From Variovorax boronicumulans NBRC 103145 (lineage in GTDB: Bacteria; Pseudomonadota; Gammaproteobacteria; Burkholderiales; Burkholderiaceae_C): 64,000 bases of DNA. This document shows, piece after piece, positions 35,673 to 44,419 of the stretch. Position 1 is the first letter of the stretch; each line of letters starts with the position of its first letter. The notes beneath the pieces are model-generated. The model made no database searches, had not been told where the DNA came from, and was given only the letters and a program-made list of their open reading frames with translations. The stretch is taken from positions 1 through 64,000 of the forward strand of contig NZ_BCUS01000013.1 of NCBI RefSeq assembly GCF_001591345.1, in the 5' to 3' direction. A program made the translations under genes and the position numbers.

Positions 35673-36695
35673 ATGTCGGAACGCATCGAACTGAAGCTTG
35701 ATTGGACAAGAAAACAGGTCCGGCAACTGGCCGCAAACGGCGAGCTGTCCATCCTGCAATTTGCCGCCGCACAGGAGGTACCGCCTTCGCTGCTGGAAAT
35801 CCTGAACGAAGATCTCTTCAGGCATCGGCCGGACATCACATGGCGGATGTATGGAAGCTACGCACGCGTGTGCGATCTTTCTTGTCTGAGGCTCATGCCC
35901 CATGTCGAAAGGTTGAGCCTTGACTGCCTCACCCGGGTCAGCAATGCGCATGCCGTAGAGGCCTTGCCGAAGCTGAAGGAGTTCGTCTTTGATGTGTACG
36001 AAGCAGATTCACTGAATGTGCTGAACGCAGTGCCCACGGACCTGCAAAGACTCAGAATCGGCAAGACGAAAACGAAGAAGACCGACCTTTTCGGGCTGGA
36101 GCGCTTTTCCCATCTGAGACAACTCGTTGTTGCTGGCCACACGCGAGGCCTCGAGGTGATTGGAAAGCTGTCGACCTTGAATGAGGTGTCCCTCATGGGG
36201 ATGCCTCTGTCGAACCTGGTCTTTCTACGGCATCTGCCCCACCTGCATACGCTTCAACTGGGATTCGGAAGCGCGCAGAACCTGGACACGCTTGCGGGCC
36301 TGAACGCCCTGAGACACCTGGCACTGTTGCGGATCAAGGATTTGTCGGACCTGTCGGTCGTCAGCCAACTGGAGACGCTGCAAAGGTTGACCGCGCAAGA
36401 TCAGTCACACCTTGCCAGCTTGCCCTCGTTGGCTGCGCTCAAGGGTCTGGCGCTGATCGTCCTCAACAACGTGGGGCTGAAGGACCTGAGGTGGGTGGCC
36501 TCTGCACCGGCGCTCGAAAGCCTGGCCATGTTTCAGATGCCAGCGCTGGCGCACGGTGACATCCAGAGTCTCCTGAGTCAGCCCGGCCCTCTGAGGCGCC
36601 TGATGGTGGGGTTGAAAAGCGCCCGCGAGCACAAGCTCGCGCGACAGGCGATCGAGGATTCAGGCCTGTGGGACGATGGCGGATGGTGGCGGTGA
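35673..36695 (+). CDS. Leucine-rich-repeat-like protein, unknown function
   Basis: Soluble protein of 340 aa without signal or membrane segment. From about residue 75 onward it shows repeating LxxLxxLxL-type units of 20-24 residues (HLRQLVVAG, HLHTLQLGF, ALRHLALLRI, ALKGLALIVLNN), typical of irregular LRRs that bind proteins. Residues 1-70 are a helical cap. The base composition is visibly less GC-rich than the neighbouring genes, suggesting acquisition. It stands alone between ugd and a convergent TetR gene. Function cannot be named. Confidence 0.75.
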   Translation: MSERIELKLDWTRKQVRQLAANGELSILQFAAAQEVPPSLLEILNEDLFRHRPDITWRMYGSYARVCDLSCLRLMPHVERLSLDCLTRVSNAHAVEALPKLKEFVFDVYEADSLNVLNAVPTDLQRLRIGKTKTKKTDLFGLERFSHLRQLVVAGHTRGLEVIGKLSTLNEVSLMGMPLSNLVFLRHLPHLHTLQLGFGSAQNLDTLAGLNALRHLALLRIKDLSDLSVVSQLETLQRLTAQDQSHLASLPSLAALKGLALIVLNNVGLKDLRWVASAPALESLAMFQMPALAHGDIQSLLSQPGPLRRLMVGLKSAREHKLARQAIEDSGLWDDGGWWR

Positions 36696-36829
36696 CATCG
36701 CGACCCTTGGCGTCGTCGTCGCATTGAACTGCGAGGTGATGTCTGTACTCGTCAATTCGGAAATGACCTGCATGAGCAGGGCCGCACTGACCGGCTTGGG
36801 CATCCCCACTCGCATATTCGGGCCTGCGC

Positions 36830-37480
36830 TCATTCTCGGCGCGCGTTGCTTTGGCGCACGGCGTGCAGGTACCCGTCCAACGCCAGCAGCACCTCCTCCA
36901 CCATGACATCCGCGCTCGGCAGGGCGGCACTCACCAGCAGCGTCTGCTTCACCAGCGCATCGACGACGGTGTAGGCGCCGAAGGCCACGCGGGCATCGTG
37001 CAGCCCTTCGGGCCAGTCCACCGCGCTCGTCAGCGCCTTGCCGAAGAGGTTGACGTTGTGCTGGTACAGGCGGTTGTAGACGAGCTGCGGCGAGACACGG
37101 CGCTCGATGGAGCTCAGCACCCGCCAGCGCCCGCCGCCCTCCAGCATCGTGTGCACCTGTGTCTGCGCCAGCAGACGCGTGATCTCGCGCAGCGTGCGTT
37201 GGCCTTCCGCCTGGACGACGTCGTCCACCGCGCTCGACAGCGCGGTCGAGAGCTTGCGCACCCAGGTGCGCACGGTCATGGCCGCGACCGCTTCCTTGCC
37301 GGGGAAGTACTGGTAGACGCTGCCGACGCTCACGCCGGCCACGTTGGCGATGTCGCGCATCGACGTCTTCTCGTAGCCCTTTTCCAGCAGCAGGAGCACG
37401 AAGGCGTCCTGGATGGCGATGGACGTCATCCATGCGCGTGACTGGGAGGGCTTGCGTCGGGGTTTGAGGGCGGTCGTCAT
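36830..37480 (-). CDS. TetR-family transcriptional regulator
   Basis: Repressor of 216 aa. The HTH lies at about residues 20-65 (IQDAFVLLLLEKGYEKTSMRDIANVAGVSVGSVYQYFPGKEAVAAM), followed by a helical ligand domain. The ATG at 37480 is chosen; the frame further upstream is proline- and arginine-rich non-coding sequence. It is divergent from the acyl-CoA dehydrogenase at 37685 with a 204-bp gap, so it probably regulates the acyl-CoA operon, with an acyl-CoA as likely effector. Confidence 0.9.
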   Translation of the reverse strand: MTTALKPRRKPSQSRAWMTSIAIQDAFVLLLLEKGYEKTSMRDIANVAGVSVGSVYQYFPGKEAVAAMTVRTWVRKLSTALSSAVDDVVQAEGQRTLREITRLLAQTQVHTMLEGGGRWRVLSSIERRVSPQLVYNRLYQHNVNLFGKALTSAVDWPEGLHDARVAFGAYTVVDALVKQTLLVSAALPSADVMVEEVLLALDGYLHAVRQSNARRE

Positions 37481-37684
37481 GGCTGAAAAGCGAACACCGG
37501 GACGGCGCACGCAAGGAGGAGGGCCTCGTTGCAGAGGGAAATCAACGCCTCGGGGCGCGTCCCGAAAACTGAACATGCCTGCCCGGTCGATTTCCTAGAC
37601 TTCTTCCAACCCAAGGCAGCCGGTGGCCGCGAGCCCCGAACCTCACTTCAACCCAAGGCCAACGCGCGCACTCGTCATTCTTGC

Positions 37685-39478
37685 ATGTCACTTCCTGCGT
37701 CCTACAAAGCTCCATTGCGCGAACTGCGCTTCGTCCTGAACGATTTTCTCGGCATCGACGGAGAACTGAAGGCGCTTCACCTGTCCGGCGCCATCGCCCG
37801 CGAAGACATCGACGTGCTGATGACGGACGTGGCGGCCTTCGCCGAAGAGGTGCTCGCACCGCTCAACCAGAGCGCGGACCGCGAAGGCTGCACCTGGCGC
37901 GATGGCGAAGTGGCCACCCCCGGCGGCTTCAAGGCCGCTTACGACATGTTCCGGGGCAAGGGCTGGGCCGGCCTGGGCGCGGCGCTAGAACACGGCGGCC
38001 GCGCGTGGCCGACGGTGCTGACCCATCTGGTGACGGAGCTGATCGGCTCGGCCAACCATTCCTGGCTGATGTACCACAGCATCTCGCGCGGCGGCTACGA
38101 ATGCATCCGGGCCAACGGCACGGCCGCGCAGCAGGCGGCGTACCTGCCCCACCTGGCCAGCGGCGCGTGGACCAGCAGCATGTGCATCACCGAGCGCGAG
38201 GCCGGCACCGACGTGGGCCTGCTGCGCACGGTGGCCGTTCCCCAGCCGGACGGCAGCTATCGCCTCACGGGCCTCAAGCGCATGGTCACGGCCGCCGAGC
38301 ACGATCTGGCCGACAACATCGTCCACCTCGTGCTGGCCCGGATCGCGGGTGCGCCCGAGGGCGCGCGGGGGCTTTCGCTGTTCATCGTGCCGCGGCACCT
38401 GCCCGGCGCGGCCGAGCGCAACGGTGTGCGCTGCGAAGGGCTCGAGGACAAGATGGGCATCCGCGGCACGCCGACCTGCTGGTTGCGGCTCGACGGTGCG
38501 CGCGGCGAATTGCTGAACACCGCCGGCAACGGCCTGGCGGCCATGTTCGTGATGATGAACATCGCCCGCCTGGCCACGGGCATGCAGGGCGTGAACCAGG
38601 CCGAGGCGGCCTACCAGCTGGCGCGCGATCACGCCCGCACGCGGCTGCAGGGACGCGGCTTCGGCGGGGCGCGCAGGCCCGAGCCGCAGCCTGCCGCCGA
38701 TCCGTTGATCGTGCATGCCGATGTGCGCCGCATGCTGCTGGTGCAGAAGGCCTGGACGGAAGGCGCGCGCGCGCTGGCCTACTGGTTGGCGTTGCAGGTC
38801 GATCGCTCGAAGCTCCACCCCGAGCCCTCGGTGCGCCGCGAGGCCGACGAGCTCGTCTCGCTGCTCACGCCGGTGCTCAAGGCCTTCGCGACGGACAACG
38901 GCTACGCCAGCACCACCCTGGCACAGCAGGTCATGGGCGGCTGGGGCTACCTGGACGACAGCGGCGTTCATCAGTACCTCCGCGACGTGCGCGTGGGGCA
39001 GATCTACGAAGGGGCCAACGGCATCCAGGGTCAGGACCTGCTCGGTCGCAAGATCCTCGGCGACGGGGGCGCCAGGCTGCGCCGGTTCCTGGACGTGGTG
39101 CACCAGGTGCTCGAGAAGCACGAGGCGCACCCGGTGCTGCAGCCCTGGGTGGCGCAGACGCGGACGCTGTGCGCGCGCCTCGAGGCGCTGGCCCGGCACC
39201 TGATCGCTCGGGCACCGTCGCACCCCGACCAGGTCGGCGCGTCCGGCCACAGCTGCCTGCGCATCGTCGGTGTGCTGGCCCTCGCGTGGCAGTGGATCGG
39301 CATGGCCTCGATCGCGCAGCGCAGGATCGACGCGCGGCAGTCCGATGGCTTCGACGTCGCCAAGGTGGCCACGGCCCGCTTCTATTTCGCGCACCTGTTT
39401 CCCGAGGTCGAGCAGCACTTGCTGGTGGCCGCGCAGGACGACGACGCCGTGATGGCGCTGGACGCCGACTTCTTCTGA
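37685..39478 (+). CDS. Acyl-CoA dehydrogenase, long (DmdC-like) type
   Basis: FAD-dependent acyl-CoA dehydrogenase of 597 aa, longer than the ~380-aa mitochondrial type. It fits the subgroup with an N-terminal extension and acetyl-CoA-dehydrogenase-like C-terminal domain that includes 3-methylmercaptopropionyl-CoA dehydrogenase. The segments MCITEREAGTDVGLLRT and AQQVMGGWGYLDDSGVHQYLRDVRVGQIYEGANGIQGQDLLGRK are the family signatures. It forms the 2,3-double bond in an acyl-CoA. The ATG at 37685 is preferred; a TTG at 37529 behind AAGGAGGA would add 52 residues that do not resemble the family. Confidence 0.9.
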   Translation: MSLPASYKAPLRELRFVLNDFLGIDGELKALHLSGAIAREDIDVLMTDVAAFAEEVLAPLNQSADREGCTWRDGEVATPGGFKAAYDMFRGKGWAGLGAALEHGGRAWPTVLTHLVTELIGSANHSWLMYHSISRGGYECIRANGTAAQQAAYLPHLASGAWTSSMCITEREAGTDVGLLRTVAVPQPDGSYRLTGLKRMVTAAEHDLADNIVHLVLARIAGAPEGARGLSLFIVPRHLPGAAERNGVRCEGLEDKMGIRGTPTCWLRLDGARGELLNTAGNGLAAMFVMMNIARLATGMQGVNQAEAAYQLARDHARTRLQGRGFGGARRPEPQPAADPLIVHADVRRMLLVQKAWTEGARALAYWLALQVDRSKLHPEPSVRREADELVSLLTPVLKAFATDNGYASTTLAQQVMGGWGYLDDSGVHQYLRDVRVGQIYEGANGIQGQDLLGRKILGDGGARLRRFLDVVHQVLEKHEAHPVLQPWVAQTRTLCARLEALARHLIARAPSHPDQVGASGHSCLRIVGVLALAWQWIGMASIAQRRIDARQSDGFDVAKVATARFYFAHLFPEVEQHLLVAAQDDDAVMALDADFF

Positions 39479-39579
39479 TCCCACCGCGCAGCCGCTCCCG
39501 GCTGCGCCCAGAGCAACACGGGATGCGAAGCCCGGCGGCATCGCGCTGCCCGGTCCTGCATCCAACCGGAAAAAAATCC

Positions 39580-41142
39580 ATGAACCTGATCTCGATGTTC
39601 GACGAGAGCGCGTCGCGCTGGCCGACGAAGACGCTGCTGCACTACGGCGACGAAGCCTTCAGCTACGCGCAGATCCAGGCGCTCAGCCGCCGCGCCGCGC
39701 AGGTGCTGCGCGACCGGGGCGTGGGGCAGGGCGACCGTGTGGCCCTCATGTGCTTCAACACGCCGTACTTTCTCATCGGCGTGCTGGGCGCGCTGCGCCT
39801 GGGCGCGGTCATCGTGCCGGTCAACCACAAGCTGCAAAAGCCCGAGGTCGAGTTCATCCTGCGCCACAGCGACGCCAGGCTCTGCATCATCGACGTCGCC
39901 CTGGGCGTGGCGCAACGCATCGAGACCGAGGCCTGCCTGCTGGGCACCGGCGACATGGCCGGCGCGGTGGACGTCGGCTTCGATCACTTCGACACGCTGG
40001 TGCAGCGCACGGAAGCGGGCGAGCTGCCTGCGCTGGTCGATGACGATGCGCTGGCGCAGGTGCTCTACACCTCGGGCACCACCGGCCAGCCCAAGGGATG
40101 CCTGCACAGCCACCGCGCGGTCTTCACCACGGCGCTGGTCTGCGCGGCGGCCCTGTCGATGACGCACAACGACCGGATGCTCATCGCGATGCCGATCTGG
40201 CATGCGGCGCCGCTCAACAGCTGGACCTTCGGAACGCTGCTGATGGGCGGCACGCTGGTCTTCCTGCGCGAGTACGCGTCGCGCGGATTCCTGGAAGCGA
40301 TCGCGCGGCACCGCGTCACGCTGACCTTCGGCGCGCCCATCGCCTTGCTCGCGCCGCTCGAACTCGCCGACTTCGACAGTCACGACCTGGGCTCGATGCG
40401 GCTGTGGATCTACGGCGGCGGTCCGCTGGGCGAGGACATGGCGAAGCGGCTCATGCAGCGCTATCGCACGACGCAGTTCATGCAGGTCTACGGCATGACC
40501 GAGATGGGCCCGCTGGGCACCGCGCTGTTCCCCGAGGACGCGCTGCGCAAGGCCGGGTCGATCGGCCGCTCCAGCCTGCCAGGCGTGCAGGTGCGCGTGG
40601 TTGCTGAGGACGGCAGCGCGACGCCCGCGGGCCAGGTCGGCGAGATCCAGCTGCGCAGCGAAGCCGCCATGCGCGGCTACCTGAACGATGCCGAGGCCAC
40701 GCGCGCCGCCTACACGCCCGACGGCTGGTACCGAAGCGGCGACCTGGCCCGGGTCGACGAGGACGGCTACTACTACGTGGTGGACCGGCTCAAGGACCTG
40801 ATCACCACCGGCGGCGAGAACGTGTACTCCAAGGAAGTGGAAGACGCGCTGTCGCCGCATCCCGATCTCGCCGACGTGGCCGTCATCGGCCGCCCGCACC
40901 CGGACTGGGGCGAAACCGTGGTGGCGGTCGTCGTGCCCCGGCCCGGCCGACAGCCGGACGCGGAGGCGCTCAAGGCCTTCCTGGCTGACAAGCTGGCCCG
41001 CTACAAGATCCCGCGCGACTACGTCGTCGCCGACACGCTGCCGCGCACGCCGTCGGGCAAGTTGCAAAAGCACCTGCTGCGACAAGACATCGGCGCACCG
41101 GCTTCCTCTCTTCTTTCCACTTTCAAGGATATCCACGCATGA
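39580..41142 (+). CDS. AMP-dependent acyl-CoA ligase
   Basis: Adenylate-forming CoA ligase of 520 aa. The P-loop is LYTSGTTGQPKGCLH, the acyl-site motif MQVYGMTEMG, the adenosine motif GWYRSGDLARVDEDGYYYVVDRLKDLI, and the catalytic lysine lies in RTPSGKLQKHLL. It activates a carboxylic acid to its CoA thioester for the dehydrogenase encoded 101 nt upstream. The chain length is not evident. Its stop overlaps the SDR start by four bases (ATGA). Confidence 0.92.
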   Translation: MNLISMFDESASRWPTKTLLHYGDEAFSYAQIQALSRRAAQVLRDRGVGQGDRVALMCFNTPYFLIGVLGALRLGAVIVPVNHKLQKPEVEFILRHSDARLCIIDVALGVAQRIETEACLLGTGDMAGAVDVGFDHFDTLVQRTEAGELPALVDDDALAQVLYTSGTTGQPKGCLHSHRAVFTTALVCAAALSMTHNDRMLIAMPIWHAAPLNSWTFGTLLMGGTLVFLREYASRGFLEAIARHRVTLTFGAPIALLAPLELADFDSHDLGSMRLWIYGGGPLGEDMAKRLMQRYRTTQFMQVYGMTEMGPLGTALFPEDALRKAGSIGRSSLPGVQVRVVAEDGSATPAGQVGEIQLRSEAAMRGYLNDAEATRAAYTPDGWYRSGDLARVDEDGYYYVVDRLKDLITTGGENVYSKEVEDALSPHPDLADVAVIGRPHPDWGETVVAVVVPRPGRQPDAEALKAFLADKLARYKIPRDYVVADTLPRTPSGKLQKHLLRQDIGAPASSLLSTFKDIHA

Positions 41143-41900
41143 ACCTGTTCGACCTGAACGGAAAAGTCGCCGTCGTGACCGGTGCCAGCCGCGGCATCGG
41201 CCGCGCCACCGCCGAGCACCTGGCGCTGCTCGGGGCCAAAGTCTGTGTCTCCAGCCGGCGGCTCGAGGCCTGCGAGGAAGTGGCCGAGGGCATCCGGGCG
41301 CAAGGTGGGCAGGCCTTCGCCTGCCAGGCCAGCATCTCGCAGCCCGAGGAGCTGCGCGCGATGGTGGCGCAGGTGCGCGAGCGCTTCGGCGCCATCGACA
41401 TCCTGGTCTGCAATGCGGCCACCAACCCGCACTACGGGCCGCTGGCCGAGATCGCGGACGAGATGTTCATGAAGATCGTGCGCAACAACGTGCTGAGCAA
41501 TCTCTGGCTGGCCAACCTCGTTCGGCCCGACATGCAGGCCAGGGGCAGCGGCGCCATCGTGATCGTCTCGTCCATCGCGGGCCTGCAGGGCTCTTCGACG
41601 ATCGGCGCCTACGGATTGTCCAAGGCCGGCGACATGCAACTGGCCCGCGACCTGGCGGTCGAGTGGGGCCCGCAGGGCATTCGCGTCAACTGCATCGCCC
41701 CGGGCCTGATCGACACCAAGATGGCCGGCATGCTGCTCGCGGACCCCGAGATCCAGTCGTTCACGCAGAAGAAATTGCCGTTGCGGCGCGTCGGGCAGCC
41801 GCAGGAGATCGCCGGCGCCATCGCCTTCCTGGCATCGCCCGCAGCCGCGTTCGTGACCGGCCAGACGCTCGTCGCCGACGGCGGCGCCGTCATCGTCTGA
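41139..41900 (+). CDS. Short-chain dehydrogenase/reductase
   Basis: Classical SDR of 253 aa. The NAD(P) motif is TGASRGIGRA at residues 14-23, NAAT at about 92-95, and the catalytic triad Ser145, Tyr158 and Lys162 (YGLSK). A C-terminal PRCPG-like RVNCIAPGLIDTKM is present. In this operon it probably acts as a 3-hydroxyacyl-CoA dehydrogenase or related alcohol oxidation step. It is translationally coupled to the ligase gene. Confidence 0.92.
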   Translation: MNLFDLNGKVAVVTGASRGIGRATAEHLALLGAKVCVSSRRLEACEEVAEGIRAQGGQAFACQASISQPEELRAMVAQVRERFGAIDILVCNAATNPHYGPLAEIADEMFMKIVRNNVLSNLWLANLVRPDMQARGSGAIVIVSSIAGLQGSSTIGAYGLSKAGDMQLARDLAVEWGPQGIRVNCIAPGLIDTKMAGMLLADPEIQSFTQKKLPLRRVGQPQEIAGAIAFLASPAAAFVTGQTLVADGGAVIV

Positions 41901-41937
41901 ACACCCATCGATCGACATCCACACGAGGAGACTTACC

Positions 41938-43176
41938 GTGAGCCTGACAAAGACCATCGCCGCGCCGATGCTGTGCATCGCCCTGGCCGCCAGCGCCCAA
42001 CCCGTGCAGACCGTGAAGATCGCCACGCTCGACATGCTGTCGGGCCCGATGGCCGGACTGGGACAGAACGTGTTGAAGAGCTTCCAGTACGCGGCGCGGG
42101 TCGCGAACGAGGAGAAGTGGGCGGGGCCCTACCAGTTCGAGATCGTTCCCTTCGACAACAAGCTGTCGCCGCAGGAGGCCGTGGCGCTGCTCGGCACGGT
42201 CGTGGCCAAGGACATCCGCTATGTGGTCCAGGGCGCGAGTTCGTCCAGCGTGGGCATCGCGCTGGGCGAGGCCATCGACAAGCACAACGCCCGCAATCCG
42301 GGCAAGGAGATCGTGTTCCTGAACTACGCGTCGCAGGCGCCGGTGCTCACGAACGAGAAGTGCAGCTACTGGCACTTCCGCACCGACGCCCACTCGGACA
42401 TGAAGGTCGATGCGCTCACCACCTACCTGGCCGGCCGCAAGGACATCCGCAAGGTCCACCTGCTCAATCCCAACTACGCCTACGGGCAGGACACGGCGCG
42501 CGCATCGCGCGAGTCGCTCGCGCGCAAGCGCGCCGACATCGAGATCGTGGGCGACGACCTGCATCCGACCGCGCAGGTGAAGGACTTCGCGCCCTACATG
42601 GCCAAGATCCGCCAGTCCGGCGCCGACGCGGTGATCACGGCCAGCTCGGGCTCCGACCTGGCGCTCATCGTGCGCGCGGCCAACGACTTCGGGTTGAAGG
42701 TCGACTTCTACACCTTCAACGGCAGCAACTACGGCGTGCCCGGCACCATCGGTGCGACGGGCGAGGGCCGCGTCAAGCTGGTCTCGACCTTCAACCCCAA
42801 CGACCCCGGTGCGAAGAGCTCGGCCGTGCTCGGCAACTTCAAGAAGCAGTTCGGCGAGGACTTCATCAACGGCATGGGCTACAACGCCGTCGTCGCGCTG
42901 TCCGGCGCCATCCGCGGCGCGAAGTCCGCCGAACCGGCGAAGGTGGCCGCCCAGCTCGAGGGCTTGCGCTTCGAGGGCATCAACGGCCCTGTGGTGCTGC
43001 GCAAGTCCGACCACCAGGCCCAGCAGGCGATGTTCGTCCAGAGCTGGGAGAAGGTCGATGGCTCGGCCGTCCGCTACGACCAGGAAGGCACCGGGTTCGG
43101 CTGGAAGCAGATCGCGAGCGTGGACGCCAAGGCGGCCGAGCAGCCCACGACCTGCCGCATGAAGAGGCCCCTGTGA
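41938..43176 (+). CDS. ABC transporter substrate-binding protein, branched-chain type
   Basis: Periplasmic type I binding protein of 412 aa with signal peptide (TIAAPMLCIALAASAQ) and mature start VQTVKIATLDMLSGPMAGLGQNVLKSFQYAA. The GTG start at 41938 is supported by GAGGAG 7 nt upstream; no ATG exists there. It is the last gene of the acyl-CoA operon. No permease or ATPase gene is next to it, so the rest of the transporter lies elsewhere or is shared. It presumably captures the carboxylic acid activated by the ligase. Confidence 0.9.
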   Translation: MSLTKTIAAPMLCIALAASAQPVQTVKIATLDMLSGPMAGLGQNVLKSFQYAARVANEEKWAGPYQFEIVPFDNKLSPQEAVALLGTVVAKDIRYVVQGASSSSVGIALGEAIDKHNARNPGKEIVFLNYASQAPVLTNEKCSYWHFRTDAHSDMKVDALTTYLAGRKDIRKVHLLNPNYAYGQDTARASRESLARKRADIEIVGDDLHPTAQVKDFAPYMAKIRQSGADAVITASSGSDLALIVRAANDFGLKVDFYTFNGSNYGVPGTIGATGEGRVKLVSTFNPNDPGAKSSAVLGNFKKQFGEDFINGMGYNAVVALSGAIRGAKSAEPAKVAAQLEGLRFEGINGPVVLRKSDHQAQQAMFVQSWEKVDGSAVRYDQEGTGFGWKQIASVDAKAAEQPTTCRMKRPL

Positions 43177-43210
43177 CCGCACGACGGCGCGAGGCGTTGG
43201 CCCCGGCACC

Positions 43211-44323
43211 ATGACGACCATCTACATCGACGAAAGCGGCCACAGCGGCGACATGGTCGACAGCGGCACGGGCTACGACTTCAAGCGGCAACCCTACTTC
43301 GCATTGGCGGGCGTCGGGCTTCAGGACGAGGAGGAGTGGGACGAACGCCTCCAGGCGTTGCGCGATCGCCATCGCATTCCCTCGGGCGAACCCGGTGCCG
43401 GATCGCTGGCATCCAGGCCGGAGTTCTCCGCGGCCGTGATCCACGCCTTGCTCGACCGGCGGGCCCCGCTTTTTGTGGAGCTGGTCGACAAGCGCTACTT
43501 CATCTGCAGCTGCATCACGTCGTTCCAGCTGTTGCCGTCCTGCCTCGGCTACCCCGAGTCGATGCGGCTCGAATTCCTCAGGAACGCCGTCGCGGATTTC
43601 CTGCACGTCCATGCCGATGCGCAGGTGCTGGACAGCTTCGTCGCGTCCTGCCTGACGCCCGAGGCTGGAACACTTCACGCATCGTTTGCCAGCCTGCGCG
43701 ACCTGGCCACGCACACCGCCGAGGAGGAGGAAGAGGCCGCGGCGCAGATCGCCAAGGGGTTCGGCCGCATCGTCGAAGCGGCGAACACCGAGTACCACGC
43801 GCTGAGCGAGGCCCAGCATCAGCCCTGGCTGGAGTTTCTTCCGCCGCCCGAGCTCAACACGTCGTCGACGCAGGCCTGGACGCTGCCGAACCTGACGTCG
43901 TTCATGCGCATCTACGCCCGGATCCACCTCTACTACCGGCACTGCCTGGCCGATGTCCGACTGGTGCACGACCAGAATTTCGAGGTGCAGCGCATCCTGG
44001 GGCAGGGAAAGTCCGCCGCCGAAGGGCCGGACCGTGCGATGGAACTGCTGTGCACGTCCCCCTCCGACCACCGCTTCGAAGAAGTGGCCGCCCTCGACTT
44101 CAGGCAGTCGCACGAAGCTGCCGGCGTGCAGATGGCCGAGGTGGTGGCGGGCGCCACGATGCGGTTCTTTCGTGACCTGCACGCAGGCACAGGCGTGTGT
44201 CCCGAACTGCGCGAGGCCATGATGCGGCTGATCTCCGAAGGCGACGAGCGCACGGGGTACGGCCTCAAGCAGGTGGTGCCGACCCGCCAGGTTCGCATCG
44301 GTGCCGAAGAGGCGTGGGCCTGA
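43211..44323 (+). CDS. DUF3800-like protein
   Basis: Cytoplasmic protein of 370 aa. It begins TTIYIDESGHSG (Asp7-Glu8-Ser9-Gly10), the DUF3800 signature. An internal VHDQNFEVQRIL and a C-terminal LDFRQSHEAAGVQMAEVVAGATMRFF supply the further acidic residues of the RNase H-like fold. Family members are scattered among accessory and defence-like loci, and their biochemical role is poorly known. It lies 34 nt after an ABC binding protein gene to which it has no evident link, and before PBP2. Confidence 0.8.
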   Translation: MTTIYIDESGHSGDMVDSGTGYDFKRQPYFALAGVGLQDEEEWDERLQALRDRHRIPSGEPGAGSLASRPEFSAAVIHALLDRRAPLFVELVDKRYFICSCITSFQLLPSCLGYPESMRLEFLRNAVADFLHVHADAQVLDSFVASCLTPEAGTLHASFASLRDLATHTAEEEEEAAAQIAKGFGRIVEAANTEYHALSEAQHQPWLEFLPPPELNTSSTQAWTLPNLTSFMRIYARIHLYYRHCLADVRLVHDQNFEVQRILGQGKSAAEGPDRAMELLCTSPSDHRFEEVAALDFRQSHEAAGVQMAEVVAGATMRFFRDLHAGTGVCPELREAMMRLISEGDERTGYGLKQVVPTRQVRIGAEEAWA

Positions 44324-44419
44324 GCGGACGATCGTGTTTCGTCGACCGCCGACGCGGAACCTTCGGGCGGGCAGGGCCTCCTATCTGGCTTCTCCGCTTC
44401 TTTCCACCCGTTTCGCCCG

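Noticed and set aside
37529-37684. TTG start with AAGGAGGA for the acyl-CoA dehydrogenase
   Set aside because: The added 52 residues do not resemble the family and the Shine-Dalgarno spacer is 12 nt; ATG 37685 gives the right length.
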